A DNA stretch of 64,000 nucleotides, from NCBI GenBank assembly GCA_020080175.1, contig JAGHQL010000099.1:3937-67936 (forward strand), in the 5' to 3' direction. This stretch comes from Glutinoglossum americanum (taxonomy: Eukaryota; Ascomycota; Geoglossomycetes; Geoglossales; Geoglossaceae). The notes beneath the pieces are model-generated. The model was not told the origin of the DNA. It saw only the letters and a list, made by a program, of their open reading frames with translations, and did not search any database. The translations under genes were made by a program, and so were the position numbers. Positions 48,648 through 60,513 of the stretch are shown here, one piece after another (the first letter of the stretch is position 1; every line of letters begins with the position of its first letter).

Positions 48648-50188
48648 TCAAAACCCTTGCTCTCCGCCACAAATTTCATACCCAAAATTGCGAAGCTCCA
48701 TTGCAGATACGCCCCAACACTGATTGGAATTTATTTTCTTGAATCGAAACAACCCAACAACCTTTCCGTCAGAGTCAAGAAAAGGCGACCCGCAGCTTCC
48801 ATCAATCGGCTCACTCCCATTCTCGAAGACAAACCACTGATGGTGGATATAATCCCTATCCCCTTCCTCTCGGAGCATTGCCCCTATCCCAAGCACAAGC
48901 CCTTCACAAAAGCCTGAAAATGGGTTGTCCATAGTAATCGGATCATATACCCGAAGGTTTGGGGGGTAACCTGGCGATATACCGCTCATCTGAATACCAC
49001 CCAGGCCGTCTTTTGAACTAAAGGTCTCGTTCACATACCTAAGCCCTGAGTTGAGCTTCACAATCGAAATATCGGTCTCAGGCAGCCGGTCCACAACCTT
49101 GCCAATTACTGAGCCTTTAATAGGGTCTGGATGATAGACCAAGCCATCATCCTCAAAGCCATGCGACGCCACAGTGATAAATGGTTGGCCATGGTGATTG
49201 ACAACAAGCATTCCAGAGGTTGTGGTCTTGAATGTCTCCTCAGTTTTTCCGTCTCTTGTAATTTGGCGGATTGATGAGCTGACCATAATGCCAGGGCGGA
49301 GGAGCGCATCTGGGGTAGTTGTGTAGAGGGTATCATCGTATTTGACGCCTTGTGGGATTTTCGATCCAAGGACTGATGGATCTGGATCTAGGCCTTCCGA
49401 CTGGGACTTGTAAAAGCAGACCTGATGGGCAATCCACGACGGCAGGACTTTCCAATCGGTACCATCAGGTACCGTAATCCTCCAGAATCCCGGAGACCAC
49501 ATGATGTCTCGAATTTTGATCTGTAAAGCTTGAAATATTACAATAGCTTCCTTCAGGATGCTCTCCGAAAATTCTTCTTTGCGCTGTAGGTCAACATGTT
49601 CAAGCATTTTTTTGCCTTTCCCAACTTTTCCTGGGTCAAAGCAGTGCTCCAGTTCGTCCGTTGTCAGCCACAAGAGAAGCCCGCCCACTGTGAAGGGCCA
49701 GGGCTTAGGTGGCAGTGTTCGGACTCGGATTATCACGTAAGGTGGGGCGACTTCGGCAGCAAATGCTGTTGGGAAAAGCCTCAGCAGCTCCGAAAAATCC
49801 CCATAGGGCGGCGTCGTGGGCTTCCCGTTTTCGACAAGGGAATAGCTGAGCTCAACCCGTTTAGATACGGTCAGAGATTCCATAAGGCCTTGATTAGGCT
49901 GCCCTAGCTGAATCTCAAACTGCGCATCTATTTGCCCATAGTTAGTATAATCCGAAAACTATCCGATGGAATGTTCTCACCTAAAACTGAATTGTCTTTC
50001 CCTGGCTTCTTTTTCACCGGTGAACTAGCCTCAGCGGCAGCACCCGCCCACTCTCGCGGTACGATCACAGTCGTACACGGTAAACATCGCTTCTCCGGCG
50101 AGGGTTGTATCTTTCGCTGCGGTGGCGTAGTTGCTAATCTGAGGATAGACTTGGACGGAGAGAATTGTAACACTGTATGAGTTGACAT
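48648..50188 (-). CDS. Chymotrypsin-fold protease with a cysteine-type nucleophile motif
   Basis: Two exons close exactly, 50188-49981 and 49927-48648, giving 495 residues. There is no signal peptide, so it is probably intracellular. Residues 1-210 show no family I know. The protease-like half has the expected order of a PA-clan site: His325 in TVASHG, Asp355 in ETDISIVKL, and the nucleophile loop DGSCGSPFLDSDG around residue 448. In PA-clan enzymes the nucleophile is third in G-x-S/C-G; here that residue is Cys, not Ser. Related fungal proteins usually have Ser at this position, as I recall them. Such domains are also found as effector parts of fungal NLR proteins. Substrate unknown. Confidence 0.75.
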
Positions 50189-50790
50189 TGTGAGACGGGA
50201 GTAGAAGAAAGGTGAAGAGTGAGAAGAAAGGTGGGAAGTAAAGTAGAAAAGATAACGTATTTTATGGCGAGATTGCTCACCCTTCGCGGAACCAACAACA
50301 CAACTTTAGGAGAATTCCACATAACCAATTCTTCATAGAATTCCATAAAATTGAAAATAGAGCATATCCAATATTGAAACGACAATACAATAAAATATTA
50401 GACCCGCGAGCCTTGTGGTTGTGGTGAAATAACTTCAGAATATAGATTACCTGCTCTTTTATTATTCTTCACTTATAGCATTATTACATAACTATCTATT
50501 AAGATCTGACTTAATATAGTTTAGGAGATCTTAAATAGGACCTGACCTGCTTGCTAATAAATTTCCAGAGTATTAGCTGTAGTATTTTACCCGCAGTTCT
50601 GTATTCTCTGCTAGTCGCTCATAGGATTTTTAATAGAACTGCATATAGAACTTGCAAGAGAACAATACAATCTGCATGAGCCATAAATTTTTCTGATGAT
50701 CATGGGAAGAGTCAATTTAACACCGTAGATTTCGAATTTGAACTCAGATTTACAGAATTGTTAGTAGTTGTGGCATCACTGAACAACAAA
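50189..50790. other. A+T-rich spacer
   Basis: About 600 bases rich in A and T, with many TA and few CG steps, as seen in mutated, silenced repeats. No coding frame. It separates the protease gene from the MULE-type relic. Confidence 0.5.
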
Positions 50791-50804
50791 TTCAATAAAC
50801 ATGC

Positions 50805-51283
50805 CTAGAAAAACTCAAACAGCTGAAAGCTATGCCATTGAGCGCCTATATCACCATCAAGAAGACGCAGCTTACACCGTTGTGCTACCTTATAGCCGAT
50901 CTCCTCCGCAAAGCATACACGGAGGAGGTCCTCAATATCCTTGGGACGAGCCCCTTTTGTCACATTCAGGCGACGAGAGACCACAGGATCAAGCCACCCT
51001 TCCTCTGAAGAAGAAGCGAACTTTCGAACCCCCCGTCCTATACAGCAGTGCTCATCGTTGTCGATGACGAGCACCCAGGGCTCATCATCCGGGGACGAAC
51101 TCGCACCTGCCAGCCACACCCCTCCTCCGCGCAGATGCAAACTGCCCTCCGGGCATCTCGTCGTAGCATCCGAAAGGAGAACTTTTTCTTCATAGCCCAG
51201 TCGTCGAGGGCACGGATGAAAGAGCCGATATCGAGATACTCGGTACCATCGCTAGACACCGAGTGCTCCGTCAAAGCAGCCAT
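50805..51283 (-). mobile_element. Relic of a MULE-type DNA transposon (FAR1-like zinc domain)
   Basis: The N-terminal part of a Mutator-like transposase is visible. It starts MAALTEHSV at 51283 and contains CICAEEGCGWQV, the first half of a FAR1/WRKY-type zinc site. After one frameshift near 51108 it continues through NDEHCCIGRG, which supplies the His-Cys half, to DIGAQWHSFQL. The catalytic domain is missing, so the element is a stump of about 150 codons. Plain DNA transposon; no terminal repeats recognised. Confidence 0.6.
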
Positions 51284-51919
51284 CTTCTGTATAGGCTTAG
51301 CACCTGCGCTGAGGTTTTGGTCTCACGACAAGGGTTTTGTCTATTAGCTCTCTCCTGTACCGCAAGGAAGATGGTAGTACTTTCTACGTTTTATTTCTAA
51401 CGCCTCATACGGTGGCGTTGAAGTACTCGTGGCCTTGTCGTGTTAGAGGCTTTATGGGGTAGCAACAATGTGTTGTATGCGACGCGTATAGTGAGAAAAT
51501 CTATTGGTAGTTAGTACAGGGTTAATGGTTCTTTACAGGGGTTAAACCGAGTTGATAGATCTTTTGCCCTATAAATATGCACATATATATGGAGGGAAAA
51601 TAAAATAAAATAAAATAAAGTAAAATCCCCCCTTCCCATATTGTACCAAGGAGAGAAAGAGGTCATGTTCATATCCCGTACGAAAGCTCCCCCACACGCG
51701 GTATGTGAGGGTGAGGTATCCCTAAAAGAAAAAAAACCCAAAACAGGCAATCAGTAGTATTCCCCAAGCAAAAAGTCATATACGTAACCCCGTGTCGAAC
51801 TCCGTAGATCCCCATCGACCCTTTTCATAAACCCCCCTATTCCCCTGTTCACCTTGCGGTGTATATGTGGAGGGATGCTCCGGGAAGTGATCCAAATAAA
51901 CAAACCAAAGCATTACGGT
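51284..51919. other. Spacer downstream of the first small membrane-protein gene
   Basis: Contains an aaaat microsatellite (51597-51625) and no supported gene. The right end is probably the 3' untranslated region of the gene at 51920. Confidence 0.5.
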
Positions 51920-52569
51920 CTAGCCCTCAAGTTCAGCGTAGAATCTATGACCGTCTTCATTAGGGTCTAATCGAGAGTGTTGGTGCGATTCATCGTCGCC
52001 GTCGCTGTCGTTGATATTGCCGTTATTCCCGCGTATGGGCACCAGCTCAGTGCTCGGATCGGCTACTGTGATAATACGCCAACGTAAGCCATTGTCGCCT
52101 ATTCCATACACACATCAAATACCAGTTGAAAAGAAAAGGATTCAATTAGAATCTCAAACTCACATTCCACGATCCCCCTGCTCCACCGCCTTCGTCCCTG
52201 TAACCAAGTCGCGAACCCAAGCACTATAGTCAATGCGCCGATTATGATGCCGAAGATGCTGAAGATCATAGAATTATGTGGCGGGTCGGAACGAGGAGGA
52301 AGAGGTGGTGGTACGCGGGCTAGAGTATATTTTTTTTTATTAGCTCGGCAATTACTTCTAAAGGATTCTTATTATTGCAAGTGTGGAGGGGAGGGGAGAA
52401 TATTTTGCTCTGGTGGTGTAAACATTGTTGGTTGATAAATAATTATTTTCCGACCGATCGGAGGCCTAAAAAGTCTATTTGGAATAACGTCTTGAATTCT
52501 CCGGAAGCATAAACGAAAGCGAGACTCGGCAGCGAAAGTTGCAAACTTACCCATGTGGTTCGTAAACAT
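51920..52569 (-). CDS. Small single-pass membrane protein, family member 1
   Basis: Three exons close exactly, 52569-52551, 52319-52164 and 52065-51920, giving 106 residues. Exon 1 encodes MFTNHM. Exon 2 has a Pro-rich lead (PPPLPPRSDPP), one membrane helix MIFSIFGIIIGALTIVLGFA and the basic stretch QGRRRWSRG. Exon 3 begins ADPSTEL and ends RFYAELEG. With no signal peptide and basic residues after the helix, the N-terminus should face out and the tail in. A TATA-like gtatata lies at 52641-52647 (minus strand), 72 bases upstream. Function unknown. Confidence 0.7.
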
Positions 52570-52721
52570 CGCTAATCGTGTCTAGGTAGATAGATAAGTA
52601 ATGTTAAATAGTGTTGCTTTGGCTGCGTGTGCAAGTGGTTGTATATACTTGAGTAGGCGAGGGAACACGCGGGTGGCGGTTGGCGAAAGTGTGTGATGAT
52701 TCCTGGAGCGGCAACTACTAG

Positions 52722-53254
52722 TTGCCTGAATTGATTGGGGTCGAAGCCTCAAGCTTGTTCGACGACACTAAACAAAATAATTTGATCGGAATGATTCCCG
52801 ACCTAATAATCTCTGCGCCTAGTGATTCACGTTGTAGCCCTAGGATCTGCGTTGTAGCCCTAGGATCTGCGTTCAGTTCTGTGTGGAATGGGAGAGGAGT
52901 TTAAGTACTTGATTCCCAGCATGAGGAGTCTATATTGCATGTTCGGGCACATAGCCGCTTTGGTAATGAGATTAACTGATTGTCGTAGATCCGCTATCCG
53001 AAGTTTCGGGGGCAATTCGGCCGTGCGTACTATGTGGTCTAAGGCAAGGCACCCGCTTTAACACCTCATTTGTGCAGGGATATATCGCCGCTTTCAGAAC
53101 TTTAGGCGAAGCGGTTCCTCGTCCTCCATGCTTCATGGTAAAGGAGGAAGCCACACTACATGCCACCCACATTGCCTCTGACGATCCACATTGCATCCCT
53201 CTTGAGAAGGCTCTGCTAATGCCACGTGATACAGAAACCGTGGAGTCTCCGTGA
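52722..53254 (+). pseudogene. Two-exon gene fragment, unknown family
   Basis: A plus-strand frame begins after an acceptor-like actactag: LPELIGVEASSLFDDTKQ to PDLIISAPSD (52722-52831). A second open stretch, from about 52988 to the stop at 53252-53254, contains SGAIRPCVLCGLRQGTRF and PLEKALLMPRDTETVESP. The composition is gene-like, but no start exon is seen upstream and a 20-base tandem duplication interrupts the first part. Likely a truncated host gene; family not recognised. Confidence 0.35.
52831..52870. repeat. 20-bp perfect tandem duplication
   Basis: Two exact copies of gttgtagccctaggatctgc lie head to tail inside the gene fragment at 52722-53254. Confidence 0.95.
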
Positions 53255-53567
53255 TATGTAGTTCCGACTAGGGACCGCACCCATCCGAACTGCGCTTCTA
53301 GAAAGACGAGCCGGTAGCTAAACTTCTAGACAATATGCAGAAACATACCAAGGGCGGTAATAGCCCAAAGGAAAAGAAGCGGTAACACTGTTCTCGGGAG
53401 AATACAGACGGATATGTATCGGGAGCCATCTCCAGAAATCGCCCTGATTTAGGATATCCATTTTGCCACCTTCACACCGTCAACACGATCAAGCGCGAAA
53501 GGGGTGGGAAAAAAGGTAAAAAATAAACCCCAAACCCCAAGGGGAAAAAAAGAAATTTACACAGCCT

Positions 53568-54018
53568 TCACGCTTCCAGCTCGGCGACATAAAGCCCCTC
53601 GTCTAAGTGGTGTCGATGGTCGCCGTCAATACCCCGCATCCTCACAAGCGCCATTAAATCCACTACTCGCCCAAAAAAAAAAAAGCTCCCAAATCAGTCA
53701 TCTCTACACGGCACACACGAAAAGGTAGTAATTCCAAGAGCTAGATAACTCACCGTGCTCCCTCCCTATTATCCTCAACCCCCTCGGGTGACGGCGACGG
53801 CCCTGTATCAGCATCCCAACGGCCAAAACAATAGACAGGGCGCCAACGATGAGGCTGAGGACGCCGAAGACGATCGTAGTAGTAGTGCTTGTATCCGCAA
53901 GTGAACGTGTTTGCAACGATAACCCTACGCGAGAGGATTTATTAGTTTTCAGATATACATGGTTTCTTTCTGGACCAAGGGATTTTTTTTTACCTCTGCG
54001 AGCTGGCGGGACGAACAT
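53568..54018 (-). CDS. Small single-pass membrane protein, family member 2
   Basis: Three exons close exactly, 54018-53994, 53924-53754 and 53662-53568, giving 96 residues. Exon 1 encodes MFVPPARR. Exon 2 contains LSLQTRSLADTSTTT, the helix IVFGVLSLIVGALSIVLAVG and a basic run QGRRRHPRG. Exon 3 begins VDLMALVRM, is His/Asp-rich and ends YVAELEA. All splice junctions are phase 1, as in the other members. A TATA-like element (ttataaaa on the minus strand) lies at 54127-54134, about 110 bases upstream. Function unknown. Confidence 0.72.
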
Positions 54019-54899
54019 GATAACTGCGAATGAAGGCGAACGGGTAAGGTAATTGGTGTTTTCTTTGCGTTGCGGGTTTCGCGGTGATGTCTCGATGGCC
54101 ACCTCCCACTGCGGGCGCATCGTACATTTTATAAGGATGAGAAAGCGAGGGACCAGAGCCCGGTCTCCAGCTTTGCCGACGGGCGTAGTTTCTTCCCTCC
54201 ATACGATGGCCGAAATTGTCCTAAAGAGGTAATCGTCCCACACAGAACAGTTGCAGGGATCAAGCCGATTTTACGAGTAAAACAACTCTTCAGCTTACAA
54301 GCCAAGATACGTTGGTGGCAAAGCGCAGCGTGTGGCTGGACAAGTCATCCCCCAGAACTACGGCGAAAAGTTGTCTTAAAAGGTATTGATTGATTGGGTC
54401 GGCTAGTAAGGGTGGTGCGGAGGGCAAAGGATTGAAATTTGTTTTTTTTTACTATGCAGGGGCGCGTGGCATAGTAGCGTACGTACATAGCTCTACACCG
54501 AGCGGGTGGTAAAGTGGGACGTTAAGAGATTGCTGAGGATACGGTCATCAAGTAGTTCGCGATCAACATTAACCGGTGCTGCGAAACCCTCCTGGCTACA
54601 TCATCCCCTCTATCGATTCGTCATGCCGCTGCAGATGCACGCACACCTCTACCGACCTGCAGAAAGTACAGCAATGGGAAAGAACATGATAGGAGAATCG
54701 GCGGCGATGGCAAGCGGGAGACGGACGTAAGGTTAACTAGCGTATGGGAGGTTGAGTTGTAGCAGCGAATGTTGAAGCGAAAAGACAGTTGGATCGCTAG
54801 CCCGTCCACTGCTGGAGAAGAAGTACGGTACCAGAAATTTTGTTTTGCAACGCTCAAGCCTCCGCTCGAACAGTGCCTATAAAATCCTTAGACTCGTAG
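54019..54899. other. Spacer between small gene 2 and the zinc-finger gene
   Basis: Contains the promoter of small gene 2 at its left and the 3' end of the zinc-finger gene at its right. No other gene supported. Confidence 0.5.
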
Positions 54900-56250
54900 T
54901 CAACTCACCCGACACCTAGCCCGCTCAGGCCTCGGCTCATTTGGGTGCTGTTTCTTCCAATGTGGTTTTATGTTAGAAAACCTAGTAAACGACCGAGGGC
55001 AGTAGGGACAAAGGAATAGATTCTTTTCGCCGTGCCGTTCCTGACGGTGTCTGTTTAGGTTCATTTCCACCCATTTCGGCTTGTCTGCTTTGCCAGAGAT
55101 TATCTTTCCGCAGATGTCGCAGCCCACCTCTATGACCGACTGTAGCGGTGGAGTCTGACTTGGGCTGTGGTTCATAAGTGGCTCGGGAGGTGAGATGCTT
55201 TGTTGGTTTACGGGAAGCGGTTCTATTCGTTCGCCGATGTTATAAAATAGACTAGATATCGGTTTGTCAGAACATTGTGCATGCGGCACTCAAGATACCG
55301 GTAAGTAAAACTTACCCCTTCTCAGGCGGGTCACTGCCGTAGCCGCGAAGAGACAGGCGTGGTGAGTTAGAGTAGTAACCAGGGTCAGGAGACTCGGAGG
55401 TGTTCCCGCTACTACTGTAGCTGACAATTGGCGAATATACGACAATGTCGTAGTCGGCTTTCCAAGGCCAGCCTGCCGGATTGGCGTTCTCCATGCTGGC
55501 GGTTTCGCGGGGTGTGGGTGAAGAGGGGAACTGGCACCAATGAATGACGGCCTGACCCAAGAAGTTTCCTCCGTAACCGCCACCTGCGACAGGCTGCTGG
55601 TTGGCCATAAGCATGGGATAGCAGGACGCCATAGAGCCTTGGGCGGTGGGGTTGTCGGAGTATGAGCCCATGTGATAGACTTCCAGCATATCTTGGTAGT
55701 CTATTCCAAGAGCGTTTTGGCCTACGATAGCCTGAGCGAGATTAGCCTGAGCACCACCGAAGCCTAGATCACAAACTAGGCTTAGTGATCCACAGCCACA
55801 ATAGCCCAATGTCCAACTAATGTCGTTCGTGGCGGAGATATTAGAGGTGGGGTTGATACTGTCTACAAGACAGGTGACGTTGGGTTGCCAATACTCGGCT
55901 TCGTCGGAATTCACGGCAGCCTTTAGGGGCAGGCCGTGTGATGGGCAAACAAAGCAGTCCTATAGCTCAGTCAGCGAGGTGCCTCCGAGCTCGAAAAGGT
56001 AACTAGCATCTTGTTTCTGCCAGGTAGGGCGACCATCCAGCAGCTGAGCGGATCGGGGCTCACTCCCAAGCGACGCGGAGTTATTTTCCATCGGATAGTT
56101 ATTGACCGAGGTCATATCGTAATTAGTTGATGCCGTCAGTTCGTCGAGCGATGTCGCTTCGTTACTGAAAGGGCTGTCACAAGAGACAGATCTAGACTTG
56201 TGAAAGGTCTTGAACAGCCGGCGAAGCCCCTTTCCTCTCTCGCGAATTCC
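54900..56250 (-). CDS. C2H2 zinc-finger protein, possibly decaying
   Basis: Probable nuclear DNA-binding protein. The last exon, 55251-54900, joins in phase to the exon ending at 55316. It carries two zinc fingers: CDICGKIISGKADKPKW with H-x4-H spacing, and LCPYCPRSFTRFSNIKPHWK followed by QH. The upstream exon is open from about 55957 to 55316 (for example WQPNVTCLVDSINPTSNIS). The same frame continues further upstream to 56240 (NYDMTSVNNYPMENNS), but a TAG at 55960-55962 interrupts it. That TAG is either inside an intron I could not fix or a real disabling stop. The start codon is not identified, so the right boundary is approximate. Confidence 0.6.
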
Positions 56251-58676
56251 CTTTTGCGAGGTCTCTCAAATCGAAGACGCGGGATTGCCTAGTGTTATCT
56301 CGCTTTGCGAAGTAACAGAGGACGTGGCAGGTAGATCGCCCACCTCTTTTTCAAGGCTAGGTGAAGAGAGTGGTCAACCTCTATTCTGGGACGGTAGCAG
56401 GTACGGTATAATCCTGGGTCCCGATTCCGCTGAAAGCTCAAAAGCGCCTTGGCCACGGCACTCGATACAGATGGAAGTAGGTCCGCCCGCGAGGGTATCA
56501 CCGCCAGCCTTCGAAGCCGTCTTCTTCCAGAACCTAGTGCACAGCATAAAATGCGCGAGGGGGGAACGGATTAAGCACCAATCTTGAAGGTGCAGACAAG
56601 AATGCCAGGGGCGTATCACAAATGTCGGTATAGCAGGAGGGGGACAGTGTTCGTAATGGAAAGAAAGCGCCGCGGTGACCAGCGGATTTAAAAGTCAGAG
56701 TAGGTAGACCAACACCCCAGTGTAGACCCGAAGGGCAAGAAGGGGCAGATGACCTCTCAGGTAGCTATCCCGTAGATGTGCCCGCAGTCGGAGTCTAGAT
56801 GCGAACAAGGCCATTCGATAGCATTGTTACATGCAATAAGGCAGTCATGTCGTAGCAGAAGCGGTGACGCTGACCCAACCCCCAATTGGGTTGGAAGGAC
56901 TAGAGGCCGATGGGAAAATTATCCACACGCCACACCACGATAAAAGTGTGATCAACCAACTAATCAGCCAGCGAACCAACCGGCAGACCGAGATAAAGGG
57001 TTGGGTTCAGGGAAGTGGAGGAAATGAATGTCAAGCCCGTGCCCTCTCACACATGCCCTATAACTCCCACGCCATAGATGTGTCCCGTTACACGATACGG
57101 CTCATGAGCAACTGGTCCGCGGGATAGGGAGAGCCTAGAAGAATATCGGTTTGTGATCCTGAGTTGTCAAAGCGAGAAGCAGGGGAGAGGGCAATAACAG
57201 CTCGTAGTCCTTCCAGAGATCGATGTCAGCGATCGATGTCAGACTAACAAATAAAGCAGGTTCGTGCGTTGGGCGGTGGCCACACGGGAACTCGGCCGAG
57301 ATTCCTCCTAAACCCAAAGGACGATTTGTTAACAAAGCAAAGCGGATAATTCTTTTGCGATACATGCTACTCACATGTTGCTCCGGTCCCTTGCAAACCG
57401 AGTAGGTCCAGTATTTGTTGTGGTATGGGGCTGCCACAGGTTGACTAAGTCTAACTTGTTAAAATTCCAGGTCAGAGCAGACACCGGATGTGGTGCGAAT
57501 TACCACATCCTAGATAGCGCTGAAAAAGCTCCAGTTTCCGGCCAGAGTCCGAGGAAAGCGTCGACGTGGGCGAAAGGATGAAAAGAATGAGGGGATCTAA
57601 CTCCTTAATTATATTCTTCCTATTCTAACTTCACGATATCGGCCGAAGGACATCGCCCAGCCCTTAGTACAATATCCCTTACTCACGTTGATTGAAGGCG
57701 CACCCCAAGGTTGAATTCTATGATTTAAGCAATCAGTATAGGTAGCCTAGCTCCCGGCGCCCTTTTTTTGATACTCCAAAGGACTCGCATAAATGAACCA
57801 GTAGGGTGTCTCTAAAGAGCATCAGCCTCGTTTCTCGAGGCGGTGTGCGGAGTCCTGTAGAGTCTACACCGACCTCGGTACAGAAGATGCAGCCTATGCT
57901 TCCACGTAATGCCTTCTAGAGTAAATTCGCTGAAGATCTCCCGAGGCAAAGAAAAGAAAAGAGGCAAACAACACGGGGTTCATCGGTGGTGTTCGCAACG
58001 AGTCGTTGCACTTGTACATAGGGTGTAGAGGAGACTCTCTACACACCGGTGTTCCCACGCGGGTCCGCACGGACGCTACAGGGGTATTTTGTATGGAAGA
58101 AAAAGTCTCTGCTCCCTATCCTCCAAGTACGTAGGGAAAGAACGATCTAGAGGGGCAGATAATGGGAAATGCCAACAATAATAGGGCAAGAAAGTAAATA
58201 GTGATGTAGGTATAGCCCAAAAAGCTTTAGGAAAGTAGAAATAAAATAATTGTTCGTTGAAGCATAACATCCCTACCGACAAGGAATAATCCTTGCCGCA
58301 AAAGACCACCCCTATCAGCTTGATAGGAGAAGCGGTAGACAAATGCTAAAATATGTTAATTCTCATACTAGCAGCCAAAAAGAAAGGGGGTGTCCCCTTT
58401 ATGGAGATCCAGCCCTGATAATCATCGAGTCTTATCTGCGGGGTGATATATTCGTAGCCGGTTGGCCAGGAGGCCTATTGAGCGAAGGATAAAGCCGAAG
58501 TTATCCACCGGCTGTTTGGCTCAGGATTGCAACCTTAGCTTTTATGGAGAAGTAGCTCCGTCGTTGAAAAAGAGTGGGAAGATAATTTTTCGGGAGTTGC
58601 AAGAATTCTAAAATGATTTTTTATACGCTTGTATACGCATTTCTGAGTACTGGGCAAAGAGTATTCTGCGCTAAGC
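56251..58676. other. 2.4-kb spacer before the duplicated gene array
   Basis: Open frames of up to 125 codons show no domain. A self-complementary pair, gtgtagag and ctctacac, lies at 58023-58045. The left end may hold the first exon of the zinc-finger gene. No gene is supported. Confidence 0.5.
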
Positions 58677-59000
58677 CTAATACTGGAGTTGAACCGTTCG
58701 AATCACGTGATTACGCGATGGACAATGATATAACCTTGCTAGAGAGCGACTTCAGGTCACAGAGGCACTGGCTTAGAAGGCATATGTAACTAACTAACAG
58801 CAACAAAGGGTGGGCTAGGATGCCCAAATCTCAACTCAGGAGGCACGAACAGAGCTCGTTTTACCTTGAAGAACGTCCTTTTTACACCATGTATACTCGT
58901 ACAACGCCATCCAACGACTCCTGAGAAGGGATAGACACGAACCAACCCAATAAAATAAAACTAAAAAATCCATATCCCTATATCCTATCCCCCACTCCCT

Positions 59001-59451
59001 TCACGCCTCTAGCTCGAACCTCCCTGCAGAATACCGACCACCAATTCCACTCAACCCCATAAACGTCCAAGGGTCCACTACCGAAAAAAGAACCAAAAAA
59101 CAATCAGCCTTCTGATCCCGGGTTACACAAATAAAACAAAATGGAAAAAATAAGAAATAAAAAATCCAGAGCATCTACTCCGTATATTACTCACCAATCC
59201 TCCTCATCCACATCCCAATTACCATCAAGACGGTAGTTAGTATACCAATAACGACGCCGGAAACGCCAAAGATGATGGAGATGTTGTTGTCATTCGGTGA
59301 TCCTCCTACATAAAAAAAAAGGGAGTTGAGAAAAACGGTTAGTATTATTAATTACTTTATTACTTCGGGATGGACGGAGGACTAGGGTTTGTCAGATAGG
59401 CCGGTGTTAGGGGGACGAACCCGTGTTAGGCAGTGGCGATGAGATAAGCAT
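59001..59451 (-). CDS. Small single-pass membrane protein, family member 3
   Basis: Three exons close exactly, 59451-59421, 59305-59195 and 59077-59001, giving 72 residues, the shortest of the family. Exon 1 encodes MLISSPLPNT. Exon 2 is SPNDNNISIIFGVSGVVIG and then ILTTVLMVIGMWMRRI. Exon 3 is VDPWTFMGLSGIGGRYSAGR and FELEA. The extracellular part is nearly absent compared with members 4 and 5. The exon 1 donor is gttcgt, a weak match to gtaagt but shared by members 3-5. Function unknown. Confidence 0.75.
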
Positions 59452-60248
59452 AGCGATGTCGCTCTCTCCGTTTTTATTTTTATTTTTACTTAAATTTTTT
59501 ATTTTATTCCTGCTGAATAAGAAGCGGGGGAGAGTATAAGAGTAAAAGAGTAAGGTTAACTGAATTGTTCGACTTTATATCATTGTTTCAGTGTTTAGCC
59601 GTCGGGCCAGGTCCTTACATTCTCTCACCAGCCGTGGGTTTTTAAGCCGTTAGTCGGCGCTGCGGAGACAACAGGTTAGCGAAGTAGTGGGTGACAAGGG
59701 TGCCGAGCTTAGAGCGAAGCTATTATGCGGATATCATTCTAGCTTCGCCTTAACTCTGCCGCAATGTGACACCCACGCTCTCACTTGTCGGTGTGAGTTA
59801 TCCTAGCTGTTGCTGCGGCGGGGGGGGGGTCAGGAATGAAGGAGGATGGGAGGGGTTACGAAAGGAGTTGGGAGGGGTTAGGAAAAACGGTGACGAAAGA
59901 GGTGGAAGGGGTTGGGAGGGGTGGGAGGGGTAAACAAGGTGGGCGGAGTAGCGGTTTGTAGGGGATGACGGTGGTACGAACTTTGTGCGGAGATCACTCT
60001 AGCCTTGTTCTAATTCTATAGTACGCAATGAAACTGCCTTGTTGGTTGGGTTGGTCATTGAAGAAAAACGAACCTTAGCTGGTGTGGCGGCCTCCAGAGG
60101 ATCTAACCACCTCGGCACTTTTGGCAGGGATTGGGGATCCGGGCTACCCTAACCCTGTAGATAGAACCAAAAGAAAATTTTAAAAATTTCAATAGGTGCC
60201 TTAGGTTACATGCCCCTAAACATGCTCGGTAAGCCGATACAAAATAAC
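59452..60248. promoter_or_regulatory. Promoter region of small gene 3, with G-rich minisatellite
   Basis: A block with ttgttcgactttatatc (near 59563) also occurs upstream of gene 4. A purine-rich minisatellite lies further out (59820-59945), built on gggaggggt; it could form G-quadruplexes on this strand. Confidence 0.5.
59820..59945. repeat. G-rich minisatellite
   Basis: Repeated gggaggggtt and ggaagggg motifs after a run of ten or more G. Present only in unit A. Confidence 0.75.
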
Positions 60249-60513
60249 CTAATACTACGGTTGAATCGTAGGATCGCGTGATTATACACTGTAGAGATAT
60301 TCCAAGTAATGTTTTCTAGAGAGTGATTTCAAGCCACAGCGGCCCTAGCCTAAAAGATACGTGTAACAAACAGCAGAGGGTAGGCTAGGGTACTCAAGCC
60401 CCAACTTAGACGGCGCAAATAGAACCTGTTTCACCTCGAAAACCTCCTTTTTAACACCGTGTATACGTGAACCAACCCAATAAAATAAAACCAAAAACGC
60501 ATATCCCTACCCT

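Larger units (their letters stand above)
58677..60248. repeat. Tandem duplication unit A (about 1.57 kb)
   Basis: Begins cctaatactggagttgaacc and includes the 3' flank, coding region and promoter of small gene 3. The first 320 bases align by eye with the starts of units B (60249) and C (61669): shared blocks include acagaggc, cttagaag, and a near-identical gaaccaacccaataaaataaa stretch before the gene's stop. Homology fades in the distal promoter. Confidence 0.75.

Noticed and set aside
48305-48685. Complete gene of 126 codons
   Set aside because: That frame is not the coding one; the real signal is the saccharopine reductase end in another frame.
57375-57581. DTGC motif suggesting an aspartic protease of an inserted element
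   Set aside because: A single short motif without any flanking domain; not enough to call an element.
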